Below are positions 43,176 through 50,188 of a stretch of DNA of 64,000 bases, one piece after another; positions within the stretch are counted from its first letter, which is position 1, and every line of letters starts with the position of its first letter. The translations under genes and the position numbers were made by a program. This stretch comes from DASVWZ01 sp036392935 (lineage in GTDB: Bacteria > Acidobacteriota > Terriglobia > Terriglobales > Acidobacteriaceae). The DNA is taken from NCBI GenBank assembly GCA_036392935.1, contig DASVWZ010000014.1, forward strand, positions 1 to 64,000. The letters run 5' to 3'. The notes under the pieces were generated by a model. It made no database searches. It was not told the origin of the DNA and worked only from the letters and a program-made list of their open reading frames with translations.

Positions 43176-44342
43176 ATGAACCTTGCCGCCATCCAGTCTG
43201 CCCTGCGCGAACGCAACATCGACGCCTGGCTTTTCTACGACCATCATCATCGCGACCCCATCGCTTACCGCATCTTGGGACTGCCCGCAAACCTGATGGT
43301 TACGCGCCGCTGGTTTTATCTCATTCCGGCACAAGGCGAGCCAGTAAAGCTCGTCCACAAGATCGAAGCCGGCCATCTCGATTCTCTTCCCGGCAAGAAA
43401 CTGCTTTATTCCGGCTGGCAGGAATTGTTCGAGCAACTGAAAACCATCCTCAACCAGCATCGCGACATTGCGATGCAATATTCCCCGAACAACCTGGTCT
43501 TTACGGTGTCCCTCGTCGATGCAGGGACCGTCGAACTCATCCGCGGCCTGGGAAAGAACGTGGTCAGTTCGGGCGATCTGGTGGCACAGTTCGAGGCCAC
43601 CTGGACCGACGCCCAGATTCAGACTCATTACGCCGCCCGCGATGCCGTTGACGCCATAACCGCCGCAGCATTCCAGGAAATCGGCCGGCGGGTGCGCAAC
43701 GGCGGCGCAACCGAGCACCAGATTCAGCAGTGGTTTATGGAGGCGTTCCAACGCGAGCATCTGGTTACCGACGATCCCCCCATCGTAGCCGTGAATGCCA
43801 ACAGTGGGAATCCGCACTACGAGCCTCATGCGCAGGGATCCTCTCCGATCCGCGAAGGCGACTTCGTCTTGCTCGATGTTTGGGCCAAGAAGGACACCCC
43901 CGGTGCGGTTTATTACGACATCACCTGGACGGGATTTATCGGTAAAGCTCCCTCTGACCGCATGCGGGAAGTCTTCGCGGTCGTCCGCGACGGTCGTGAC
44001 GCGGGCGTGAAGACTGTGCAGGACGCCGTATCTGCGGGTCGCACCATTGCCGGCTGGGAAGTAGACCGGGCTGTTCGGAACCACATCAAGACAGCCGGCT
44101 TCGGCGACTACTTCATCCATCGCACGGGTCACTCCATCGGCACGGATGTGCACGCCAACGGCGCTAATATGGACGATCTGGAAGTGCACGACGAGCGTCG
44201 CATTCTGCCCAACTCCTGTTTTTCGATCGAGCCCGGAGTCTATCTGCCCGAGTTTGGCGTTCGCAGCGAGGTAAACATGTTGGTCCATCCCGGCAAAGCC
44301 GAAGTTACAGGTAAAATACAGAAAGAGCTCGTTATCATCTGA
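43176..44342 (+). CDS. M24-family Xaa-Pro aminopeptidase-like metallopeptidase
   Basis: The 388-residue protein has a creatinase-type N-terminal domain and an M24 pita-bread domain. All five metal ligands are visible: Asp in FVLLDVWAK, Asp in YDITWTGF, His in FIHRTGHSIGTDVHANG, Glu in FSIEPGVYL and Glu in VRSEVNM. It probably cleaves Xaa-Pro peptides. The minus strand also has a long open frame here, but it is an antisense shadow without family features. The stop overlaps the next gene's start by one base (TGATGG), so an operon continues. Confidence 0.93.
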   Translation: MNLAAIQSALRERNIDAWLFYDHHHRDPIAYRILGLPANLMVTRRWFYLIPAQGEPVKLVHKIEAGHLDSLPGKKLLYSGWQELFEQLKTILNQHRDIAMQYSPNNLVFTVSLVDAGTVELIRGLGKNVVSSGDLVAQFEATWTDAQIQTHYAARDAVDAITAAAFQEIGRRVRNGGATEHQIQQWFMEAFQREHLVTDDPPIVAVNANSGNPHYEPHAQGSSPIREGDFVLLDVWAKKDTPGAVYYDITWTGFIGKAPSDRMREVFAVVRDGRDAGVKTVQDAVSAGRTIAGWEVDRAVRNHIKTAGFGDYFIHRTGHSIGTDVHANGANMDDLEVHDERRILPNSCFSIEPGVYLPEFGVRSEVNMLVHPGKAEVTGKIQKELVII

Positions 44343-44758
44343 TGGCCAACCCCACGATCGAAAAAGCTGCTGAGTCCGCCACGCCGAGTTCCGGCTCAAT
44401 GGCGGTGCTCGCGCCCGCCATTGGCTGGCTCATTCCGGGTGCCGGGCATCTCATCCAAAAGCGCTGGGGGCGCGGCATTCTGCTCCTGGGATCGATCGTC
44501 AGCATGTTCCTTATTGGCCTCGCATCGCAGGGGCACATCTTTCACCCCAATAGCGGGGACATCCTGGACATGTTAGGGTTCGTTGGCGATGTGGGCGCCG
44601 GGGGGCTTTACGTAATCGCCAGCGCCATGGATTGGGGTCATGGCGCCATAGCCCATGCTACGGCCGATTACGGGACCAAATTTATCATCGTCGCCGGGCT
44701 CCTGAACTTCATCAGCGTGGCGGATGCCTATCACATCGCCATCGGGAAGAAGCCGTGA
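44342..44758 (+). CDS. DUF6677-like small membrane protein
   Basis: The 138-residue protein has three or four hydrophobic helices. A sequence of the TM2/DUF6677 kind opens it (APAIGWLIPGAGHLIQKRWG), followed by GILLLGSIVSMFLIGLA. Proteins like this occur after M24 peptidase genes in acidobacteria as far as I recall. The function is unknown. The gene overlaps the peptidase stop by one base and the next small gene by four bases (GTGA), which supports real translation. Confidence 0.72.
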   Translation: MANPTIEKAAESATPSSGSMAVLAPAIGWLIPGAGHLIQKRWGRGILLLGSIVSMFLIGLASQGHIFHPNSGDILDMLGFVGDVGAGGLYVIASAMDWGHGAIAHATADYGTKFIIVAGLLNFISVADAYHIAIGKKP

Positions 44759-44937
44759 ACCTGCAACTTACCCATTTCAGCGCGGCCATCCTGTTCGCGA
44801 CTTTTGCGTCTATCGTCTTCGGCATTACTCAACGCAGCACCTCGCGTGAGCAATTCCGTTACGGCCTGTACTGTTTCGCGATGTTTGTCGGCGGATTGTT
44901 CGTGGCCGGCTGGGTCATGTGGTTGATCCGACGCTGA
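44755..44937 (+). CDS. 60-residue membrane protein
   Basis: A GTG start at 44755 shares GTGA with the stop of the DUF6677-like gene and gives 60 residues with two membrane helices (FSAAILFATFASIVFGIT and FAMFVGGLFVAGWVMWLI). The hydrophobic pattern, the four-base overlap and the proper stop argue that it is real. Longer versions of the frame would run through the previous gene. I do not recognise the family. Confidence 0.6.
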   Translation: MNLQLTHFSAAILFATFASIVFGITQRSTSREQFRYGLYCFAMFVGGLFVAGWVMWLIRR

Positions 44938-44947
44938 AACACCTCGC

Positions 44948-46204
44948 TCACGAATCCTGCCGAACCTCAGTTATTCTTCGCTCCAGAAACCGCCGCTCGC
45001 TCTCATTCGTGACCAACGCCAGGGCCCGCTCATAACCCTGGGCTGATTCGTCGGATGATCCAAGGCGTCGCAGCATATCGGCCCGCGCTGCGTGCAAAAG
45101 ATAATAATTCTCCAGCTGACCGCTCGCATCCAAGTCATCCATAATCTTTAGCGCCGCTGCTGGCCCTTCTACCATGGCAATCGCAACCGCACGGTTCAGA
45201 GTAACGATTGGCGAGGGTTGAATCCGCTCCAGCAGGCCATACAAGGTCGCAATGCGCTGCCAGTTGGTGTCTTCCGCGCGCTGCGCCCGGCAGTGCTCAG
45301 CCGCAATGGCGGCCTGTAAGGCATACGGGCCTGGCTGGCCCCGAAATGCTTCTTGAACCATGGGCAATGCTTCCAGAATTTGCGGATAATTCCAGCGCGC
45401 TCGGTCTTGTTCTTCCAGCACAACAAGATCTCCTATCTCATTGAGCCGCGCGTCGCGGCGCGCGTCGTGAAGCAACATCAAAGCCAACAGCCCCGTTGCC
45501 TCCGCCGGCGGATTGGGCTCAAGCAGCGTGCGCACCAACCGCCCTAAGCGGACGGCTTCCGTACAAAGGTCGGTTCGCACCAGCGCCTGCCCCCGCGTTG
45601 CCGCGTAGCCTTCGTTGAACACCAGATAAATGACAGTCAACACCGCCCCCAAACGCTCCGCCAGTTCGCTGGTCTCGGGAACGGCGTAAGGAATTCCGGC
45701 GTCACGGATTTTCCTTTTGGCGCGCACCAGCCGCTGCGCCATGGTCGCCGAGGGAACCAGAAAGGCACGCGCGATTTCATCCGTCTCTAAACCGCACAAG
45801 GTTCGCAGCGTCAACGCCACCTGCGAATCTGGCGCCAGTGCCGGGTGGCAGCAGGTAAAGATCAACCGCAGACGCTCATCCGGAATCTCTTGGCTGTCGT
45901 AATCCGGTTCGATCATCCCTGGCCCCAGACCCTCGGGGGCGTACATCTGAATGAGCTCTGCGAACCTCGCCTGCCGCCGCATGCGATCGATCGCTTTATG
46001 GCGCGCCGTCGAGATGATCCACGCCCGCGGATTCTCCGGCACACCGCTCGCCCGCCATTGATCGACCGCGAGCGCAAACGCCTCCTGGGCGGTCTCTTCA
46101 GCCAGCTCAAAGTCTCCAAGCAGTGCGATCAGCGTGGCGACAATGCGCCCCCACTCATTGCGATAGACTGTTTCCACCGCGGCGGTGGCCGCATCGGAGT
46201 TCAT
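44948..46204 (-). CDS. ECF sigma factor, ECF42-like (with C-terminal TPR-like DUF6596 region)
   Basis: This 418-residue protein begins with a sigma-70 region 2 (AEETAQEAFALAVDQWRA, then PENPRAWIISTARHKAIDRM). Region 4 follows at about 110-170 (LRTLCGLETDEIARAFLVPS). The roughly 240-residue C-terminal extension (VYLVFNEGYAATRGQALVRT and later TPR-like helices) is typical of the ECF42 group. Members are normally encoded next to YciI/DGPF genes, as here. It is divergent from the first YciI gene, with 77 bp between starts. No anti-sigma factor is visible; in this group the extension is thought to act in its place. Confidence 0.9.
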   Translation of the reverse strand: MNSDAATAAVETVYRNEWGRIVATLIALLGDFELAEETAQEAFALAVDQWRASGVPENPRAWIISTARHKAIDRMRRQARFAELIQMYAPEGLGPGMIEPDYDSQEIPDERLRLIFTCCHPALAPDSQVALTLRTLCGLETDEIARAFLVPSATMAQRLVRAKRKIRDAGIPYAVPETSELAERLGAVLTVIYLVFNEGYAATRGQALVRTDLCTEAVRLGRLVRTLLEPNPPAEATGLLALMLLHDARRDARLNEIGDLVVLEEQDRARWNYPQILEALPMVQEAFRGQPGPYALQAAIAAEHCRAQRAEDTNWQRIATLYGLLERIQPSPIVTLNRAVAIAMVEGPAAALKIMDDLDASGQLENYYLLHAARADMLRRLGSSDESAQGYERALALVTNESERRFLERRITEVRQDS

Positions 46205-46234
46205 AGAAAAATTCTAACGATTTTTTCGCACGGG

Positions 46235-46262
46235 TGTCGATTTGCCCAGGGCCCATTCGACC
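46235..46262 (+). promoter_or_regulatory. Candidate ECF42-type promoter for the YciI operon
   Basis: TGTCGA (46235-46240), 17 bp, then CGACC (46258-46262), 19 bp before the ATG at 46282. As I recall, TGTCGA in the -35 region is characteristic of ECF42 target promoters. The match is by eye and the -10 consensus is not checked. Confidence 0.45.
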
Positions 46263-46281
46263 AACCAGTGAGGACATGGAT

Positions 46282-46680
46282 ATGAAGTACATGATGCTGA
46301 TCTACTTCGACGAAAAGGTCATCAATGAGAGCCAGCGCCAACAGTGTTATCAGGACTCCGCGCAGTTCGCCCACCAACTCGAAGCCAGGGGCCAATACCT
46401 GGCTGCGGCACCGCTCCATCCGGTGGCAACTGCAACCACTGTTCGCACGGAAGACGGCAGGCGGCTCGTGACAGACGGCCCATTCGCCGAAACCCGCGAA
46501 CAACTCGGCGGCTATTTTCTTATCGACGCCAAGAATCTGGACGAGGCCATCAATATCGCCGCGAGCCTTCCGGCGGGCAAATGGGGCTGCGTTGAGATCC
46601 GGCCGGTCATCGAAGTGCCAACGCTGCCGGAGAATTCCGTGCCGGCCAATGTCGATCCCGAGGTCGCCCGTTCGATTTAA
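46282..46680 (+). CDS. YciI/DGPF-family protein
   Basis: The 132-residue protein begins MKYMMLIYFDEKVI, the YciI-like fold of small alpha/beta proteins. It has the core motif TDGPFAETREQLGGYFLI, the DGPF signature. The ATG at 46282 is preferred because GAGG lies eight bases upstream; ATG at 46276 is possible. This family has no settled function; some members may be hydrolases or oxidoreductase-like. It is the first of several genes transcribed away from the ECF42-like sigma factor. Confidence 0.88.
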   Translation: MKYMMLIYFDEKVINESQRQQCYQDSAQFAHQLEARGQYLAAAPLHPVATATTVRTEDGRRLVTDGPFAETREQLGGYFLIDAKNLDEAINIAASLPAGKWGCVEIRPVIEVPTLPENSVPANVDPEVARSI

Positions 46681-46720
46681 CTGTGGGCAGTAAGAACCCA
46701 ACAAAAGGAAGACTGAAATC

Positions 46721-47161
46721 ATGCGATTCATGATGATCGTTAAGGCCAACCAAAACTCCGAGGCAGGCAAACCGCCGAGCGAAGAACTTTTCGCGGCGAT
46801 GACCCAATTCAACGAAGAATTAATAAAGGCCGGCGCCTTGATCGAGCTTGCCGGGCTGCATCCAAGTTCAAAAGGGGCGCGCGTGCAGGTCTCTAATGGA
46901 AAGCGCATGGTCATTGACGGCCCGTTCGCCGAAACCAAAGAATTGATCGCCGGGTTTTGGCTCATCCGCGCAAACTCGATGGCTGAGGCGATCGAATGGG
47001 CCAAGCGCGTGCCCGCACCGCACGGCGAATCCGCAGAGGGTCAGATCGAAATCCGGCAGGTCTTTGAGTTGGAAGATTTCGCTCCGAGCCCGTCTGTCGA
47101 GCGCGCCAAAGTCCTTCGCGCAAAAAGGCTGGAAGGATCACTGGCGGAAAGCAACGCTTAA
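46721..47161 (+). CDS. YciI/DGPF-family protein, second copy
   Basis: The 146-residue protein begins MRFMMIVKANQNSEAG and contains IDGPFAETKELIAGFWLI, the DGPF signature, so it is a paralogue of the gene before it. AAGGAAG lies about 12 bases before the ATG. The C-terminal tail after DGPF is longer and charged (EFRVFELEDFAPS-like). The two copies probably came from an old duplication, since the identity outside the core is low. Function unknown; expected to be controlled by the ECF42-like sigma factor. Confidence 0.88.
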   Translation: MRFMMIVKANQNSEAGKPPSEELFAAMTQFNEELIKAGALIELAGLHPSSKGARVQVSNGKRMVIDGPFAETKELIAGFWLIRANSMAEAIEWAKRVPAPHGESAEGQIEIRQVFELEDFAPSPSVERAKVLRAKRLEGSLAESNA

Positions 47162-47206
47162 CCGCGAAACCAAGATTATTTCAACAGGCAAAAGGAGATC
47201 AAATAT

Positions 47207-47674
47207 ATGTCAACCAAACCCACGCACGAACAAGCGACCCTTCACTTGCAGGTTTTCGAGATGCGCCGCGAAGCCCGTCTGCGCCAGGCCCGCGACTGGT
47301 TCTTCAAGAACTATTTCGCGGATACGATGGAAGACTCCATGCGCATCGCATCCCCCGGGTCGGAAAATGGCATATCAGTCATGATGGTGCTGAGCTACTG
47401 GGAGCAAGCTTGCGCTCTGCTCAATTATGGTTTGCTGAACGACGACCTTTTCTTTGAAACCAACGGCGAATTCTTCGCCGTGTGGGACCGCGTCAAGCCG
47501 CTCGTGCCGCAGTTCCGGGAAAAGTTCGTCTACCCGGGCTACCTCGGCCAGTTCGAAAAAGCCGCAGAACGCTACGAAGCTTGGATGGAGAAGCGTGCCC
47601 CTGGTCACATCGCCGCCATGCGCGAATGGGTCAAGACAATGCGGGCACAAATGGCGGCCGGAAAGGCAGCCTGA
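47207..47674 (+). CDS. Unrecognised 155-residue protein, all-helical
   Basis: AAAAGGAGATCAAATAT precedes the ATG, giving a strong ribosome binding site. The product is predicted to be helical (LQVFEMRREARLRQARDWFF, then EKAAERYEAWMEKRAP). It is cytoplasmic, with no signal or membrane segment. I do not recognise the family. It lies between the YciI genes and a secreted protein gene on the same strand, with short spacers, so it probably belongs to the same ECF42-controlled transcript. Confidence 0.65.
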   Translation: MSTKPTHEQATLHLQVFEMRREARLRQARDWFFKNYFADTMEDSMRIASPGSENGISVMMVLSYWEQACALLNYGLLNDDLFFETNGEFFAVWDRVKPLVPQFREKFVYPGYLGQFEKAAERYEAWMEKRAPGHIAAMREWVKTMRAQMAAGKAA

Positions 47675-47764
47675 AGAATTCCGGGCATCCCACCTCCGGC
47701 GAACATTGCCCGTGGTGGGACGCTCTTTCTATCATTGGCAATCGATGATCTGCGAGGGACAACA

Positions 47765-48466
47765 ATGAATCAACGCGCTAGTTCGCTGCTGTTGCCGCTA
47801 TTGATGGTACTTTCGCTGACGGTATGTGCTCAGACTCCGGCAAGTCCTTATCCCAAGATGGCTCCGGTCGATCAATATCTGATCGCCGACCGCAACGTCG
47901 AAATCAACATGGCTCGTAGCGCTGCGCCCTCGGCCATATCCGATGACGCTGAAATATTGGTGCTCACAAAGCAAGGCTACGTTACCGCCGTAAAAGGCAC
48001 CAACGGCTTTGCGTGCGTGGTCGAACGCGGTTGGATGTCGCCTTTTGACGCACCGAATTTTTGGAATCCCCGGCTGCGCGGTCCCATCTGTTTCAATCCT
48101 CCAGCTGTCCATTCCATTCTTCCGATCACCATCAAGCGAACGGAAATGGTGCTCTCCGGCCTTCCGAAAGAGCAGATCATCGCCCGCTCGACCGCTCTTG
48201 TGGCCAACAAAGAATTGCCGCCGCTCGAGCCCGGCGCCATGAGTTACATGATGTCTCGCGAAGGATTTCTCGACGACTCCGCGGGCCATTGGGTTCCCCA
48301 TCTCATGTTTTACACGCCCCTTGCCGAAGGCAGCTTGTGGGGAGCCGACGTCCCGGACTCGCCCGTATACCTGAATCCGCAATTCCGCGGCGCGCCCGAG
48401 CCGATCGATGTGTTCATGATTCCCGTTGGCAAATGGTCAGACGGGTTGGCCGCGCCGCTTATGTAG
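47765..48466 (+). CDS. Secreted protein, unknown family
   Basis: The 233-residue product has a clear signal peptide (SSLLLPLLMVLSLTVCAQT), with CA just before the likely cleavage site. The ATG at 47765 is chosen because GAGGG lies nine bases upstream and the signal starts there. Tryptophan- and proline-rich segments (CVVERGWMSPFDAPNFWNPR, PPAVHSILPITIKRTEMVLS) recur in the mature part. I do not recognise the family. It shares the strand of the YciI genes, and a periplasmic role is predicted. Confidence 0.68.
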   Translation: MNQRASSLLLPLLMVLSLTVCAQTPASPYPKMAPVDQYLIADRNVEINMARSAAPSAISDDAEILVLTKQGYVTAVKGTNGFACVVERGWMSPFDAPNFWNPRLRGPICFNPPAVHSILPITIKRTEMVLSGLPKEQIIARSTALVANKELPPLEPGAMSYMMSREGFLDDSAGHWVPHLMFYTPLAEGSLWGADVPDSPVYLNPQFRGAPEPIDVFMIPVGKWSDGLAAPLM

Positions 48467-48495
48467 GCTAAGACCGAAGCTGGCGAGTCACAACC

Positions 48496-49050
48496 ATGCC
48501 CAGGCTCATTGTCTCCAACATCATGTCACTCGACGGCTTCTTCGAAAGCGCCGAGAAAAAACTCGACTGGTTTCAGCGCGATGAAGACTTCTTCTCCTAT
48601 GCCAGAGACATGCTCCGCGCCACCGAAACTCTCATCTTCGGTCGCCTGACCTACGAACACATGGCAGCGTATTGGCCCTCGGCACCGAAAGAAGAGATCG
48701 CCGATGCGATGAACAACTTGCCGAAGATCGTCTTCACCAGAACGCTCACCAAGGCAGCTTGGAATAACACGCGCCTGATCAACACCGATCCTGCCGAAGA
48801 GATTGCCCGCCTTAAACGGCAACCCGGCGGTAAAACGCTGACCCTGCTCGGTAGTGCTGCTCTAGCTTCTTACTTGTTGCAGAAGAACTTGATCGACGAG
48901 TACCGCGTCATTCTGATCCCGGTTCTACTCGGTCGCGGCACGCCGATGTTCCACGGGATAAACGAATGGGTTCACTTCAAGCTCGAGCGTACGACGCCGC
49001 TAAAGTCAGGCACGATCGTACTGTATTACCAACCCAGGCAGGTCCGCTAA
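48496..49050 (+). CDS. Dihydrofolate reductase/RibD C-terminal-like protein
   Basis: The 184-residue protein starts MPRLIVSNIMSLDGFFES, the RibD_C/DHFR-like opening. It has LIFGRLTYEHMAAYWPS, IVFTRTLTKAAWNNTR and LTLLGSAALASYLLQKNLID, the NADPH- and substrate-binding blocks of the family. Proteins like this are frequent neighbours of YciI and ECF sigma genes. The reaction is probably a pyridine-nucleotide-dependent reduction with unknown substrate. It lies 30 bp after the secreted-protein gene. Confidence 0.87.
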   Translation: MPRLIVSNIMSLDGFFESAEKKLDWFQRDEDFFSYARDMLRATETLIFGRLTYEHMAAYWPSAPKEEIADAMNNLPKIVFTRTLTKAAWNNTRLINTDPAEEIARLKRQPGGKTLTLLGSAALASYLLQKNLIDEYRVILIPVLLGRGTPMFHGINEWVHFKLERTTPLKSGTIVLYYQPRQVR

Positions 49051-49087
49051 AGAGATGAATCTCGACGTCAACTCTGCGTCATCTCGC

Positions 49088-49426
49088 CTATCGGCGAAAC
49101 ATCTCGAGCAGCACGTCGGCGCTTTCATGAGTTGCGCCGGCGGAAATGCTTCCCAGTTTTTGTGTCAGGTGTTGCCGATCGACGGCTCGCAACCGATCCA
49201 AGGCCATCTGTCCAGATTTGCCCTGAAATGTCAACCCGACTCGGGTCGGATACGGTCGCACGACCGTGGTCACGGGCGCGACGATCACAGTCTGCAAATG
49301 TCGGTTCATTTCGTCCGGCGAGATCACCACGCAAGGACGCGTCTTTCGGATCTCTACCCTGTGGGTTGGGTCAAGTGTCAACAGCCAAACTTCGTCTCTT
49401 CGGGGACTTTTGCCTACCACTTCCAC
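49088..49426 (-). CDS. mazF: MazF/PemK-type mRNA interferase toxin
   Basis: The 112-residue protein has the PemK/MazF opening DEVWLLTLDPTHRVEIRKTR and the core PCVVISPDEMNRHLQTVIV, then FQGKSGQMALDRLRAVDRQ. This family cuts mRNA at short sequence motifs and is held inactive by its antitoxin. The GTG start at 49426 overlaps the mazE stop by 13 bp, so the two are translated together. It lies on the minus strand between plus-strand metabolic genes. Confidence 0.92.
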   Translation of the reverse strand: MEVVGKSPRRDEVWLLTLDPTHRVEIRKTRPCVVISPDEMNRHLQTVIVAPVTTVVRPYPTRVGLTFQGKSGQMALDRLRAVDRQHLTQKLGSISAGATHESADVLLEMFRR

Positions 49427-49665
49427 TCCGTACGGTCGAAACCGCTCGGTCCGGCCGAATCGAGCAGACGCTCGTCACGTTCCGTAGGGCCGACAGCCCG
49501 AAACGCCGTTTCCCAACCCTCCCGCGGCCCGCGCTCCGGCGAGATGATAATGCAATCGTTATCTACCTGCAGTTGGACTCGCTTCCGCAGGCCACTCTGC
49601 TCGATCAAAGGCTTGGGTATCCGCACTCCGCGCGAGTTTCCAATACGAATCAGTTCCGTTTTCAT
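49414..49665 (-). CDS. mazE: MazE/AbrB-type antitoxin
   Basis: The 83-residue protein begins MKTELIRIGNSRGVRIPKPL, the AbrB/SpoVT-like DNA-binding domain of MazE antitoxins. A C-terminal tail (about 45-83) rich in Glu, Arg and Trp is expected to wrap the toxin. It is the first gene of the pair. An imperfect palindrome lies six bases upstream of its start (49671-49689) and is a natural site for autoregulation. Confidence 0.92.
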   Translation of the reverse strand: MKTELIRIGNSRGVRIPKPLIEQSGLRKRVQLQVDNDCIIISPERGPREGWETAFRAVGPTERDERLLDSAGPSGFDRTEWKW

Positions 49666-49670
49666 AAGCC

Positions 49671-49689
49671 GTAATTACATTGTAATCAC
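49671..49689 (-). promoter_or_regulatory. Imperfect palindrome upstream of mazE, operator candidate
   Basis: Read on the minus strand, GTGATTACA-A-TGTAATTAC is a 19-bp palindrome with a single mismatch, ending six bases before the mazE ATG. MazE antitoxins bind such sites to repress their own operon. Binding is inferred. Confidence 0.55.
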
Positions 49690-49729
49690 GCGTATTCCCT
49701 CTCGTAAGCATAATAAGGAGATCGCTACT

Positions 49730-50188
49730 ATGCCCAAAATCACACCCTTCCTATGGTTCGACGGCCGCGCCGAAGAAGCCATGAACTACTACCTTTCGAT
49801 CTTCAAATCCGGCAAGGCCCTCGGCGTTCACCGCAAGGACGGCAAGGTCCTCACCGTCAGCTTCGAGCTCGAAGGCCAGCGTTTCATGGCCCTCAACGCC
49901 GAACCGCTCTTTCACTTCAATGAAGCGGTTTCTTTCTTCGTCGATTGCGACACCCAGGAAGAAGTCGATGAACTCTGGGAGAAGCTTTCCGCCGGCGGCG
50001 AGAAGAGCCGCTGCGGCTGGCTCAAGGACAAGTTCGGCCTCTGGTGGCAAATCATCCCCAAAGTGCTGATGCAACTCATGAGCGATCCCGATCCGGTCAA
50101 ATCCCAAGCAGTTTTTCAGGCCATGATGAAGATGAACAAGATCATCATCGCCGACCTGAAAAAAGCTTACGAAAAAGCCGCGGCGTAA
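49730..50188 (+). CDS. PhnB-like VOC-family protein
   Basis: The 152-residue protein starts MPKITPFLWFDGRAEEAMN and has the PhnB/glyoxalase-like segments FMALNAEPLFHFNEAVSFFV and DKFGLWWQIIPKVLMQLMSD. It is a cytoplasmic VOC-superfamily member of uncertain substrate. The ATG at 49730 has AAGGAG nine bases upstream. A longer frame upstream runs antisense over mazEF and is rejected. The gene abuts the convergent decarboxylase gene with no gap. Confidence 0.9.
   Translation: MPKITPFLWFDGRAEEAMNYYLSIFKSGKALGVHRKDGKVLTVSFELEGQRFMALNAEPLFHFNEAVSFFVDCDTQEEVDELWEKLSAGGEKSRCGWLKDKFGLWWQIIPKVLMQLMSDPDPVKSQAVFQAMMKMNKIIIADLKKAYEKAAA

Noticed and set aside
43131..44399. Long minus-strand open frame opposite the M24 peptidase
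   Set aside because: The plus-strand frame has all five M24 metal ligands and good context. The antisense frame has no family features and is a by-product of codon bias.
49055..49729. Upstream extension of the VOC gene (377-codon frame)
   Set aside because: The extension lies antisense to mazEF. A good ribosome binding site and family homology begin at 49730.
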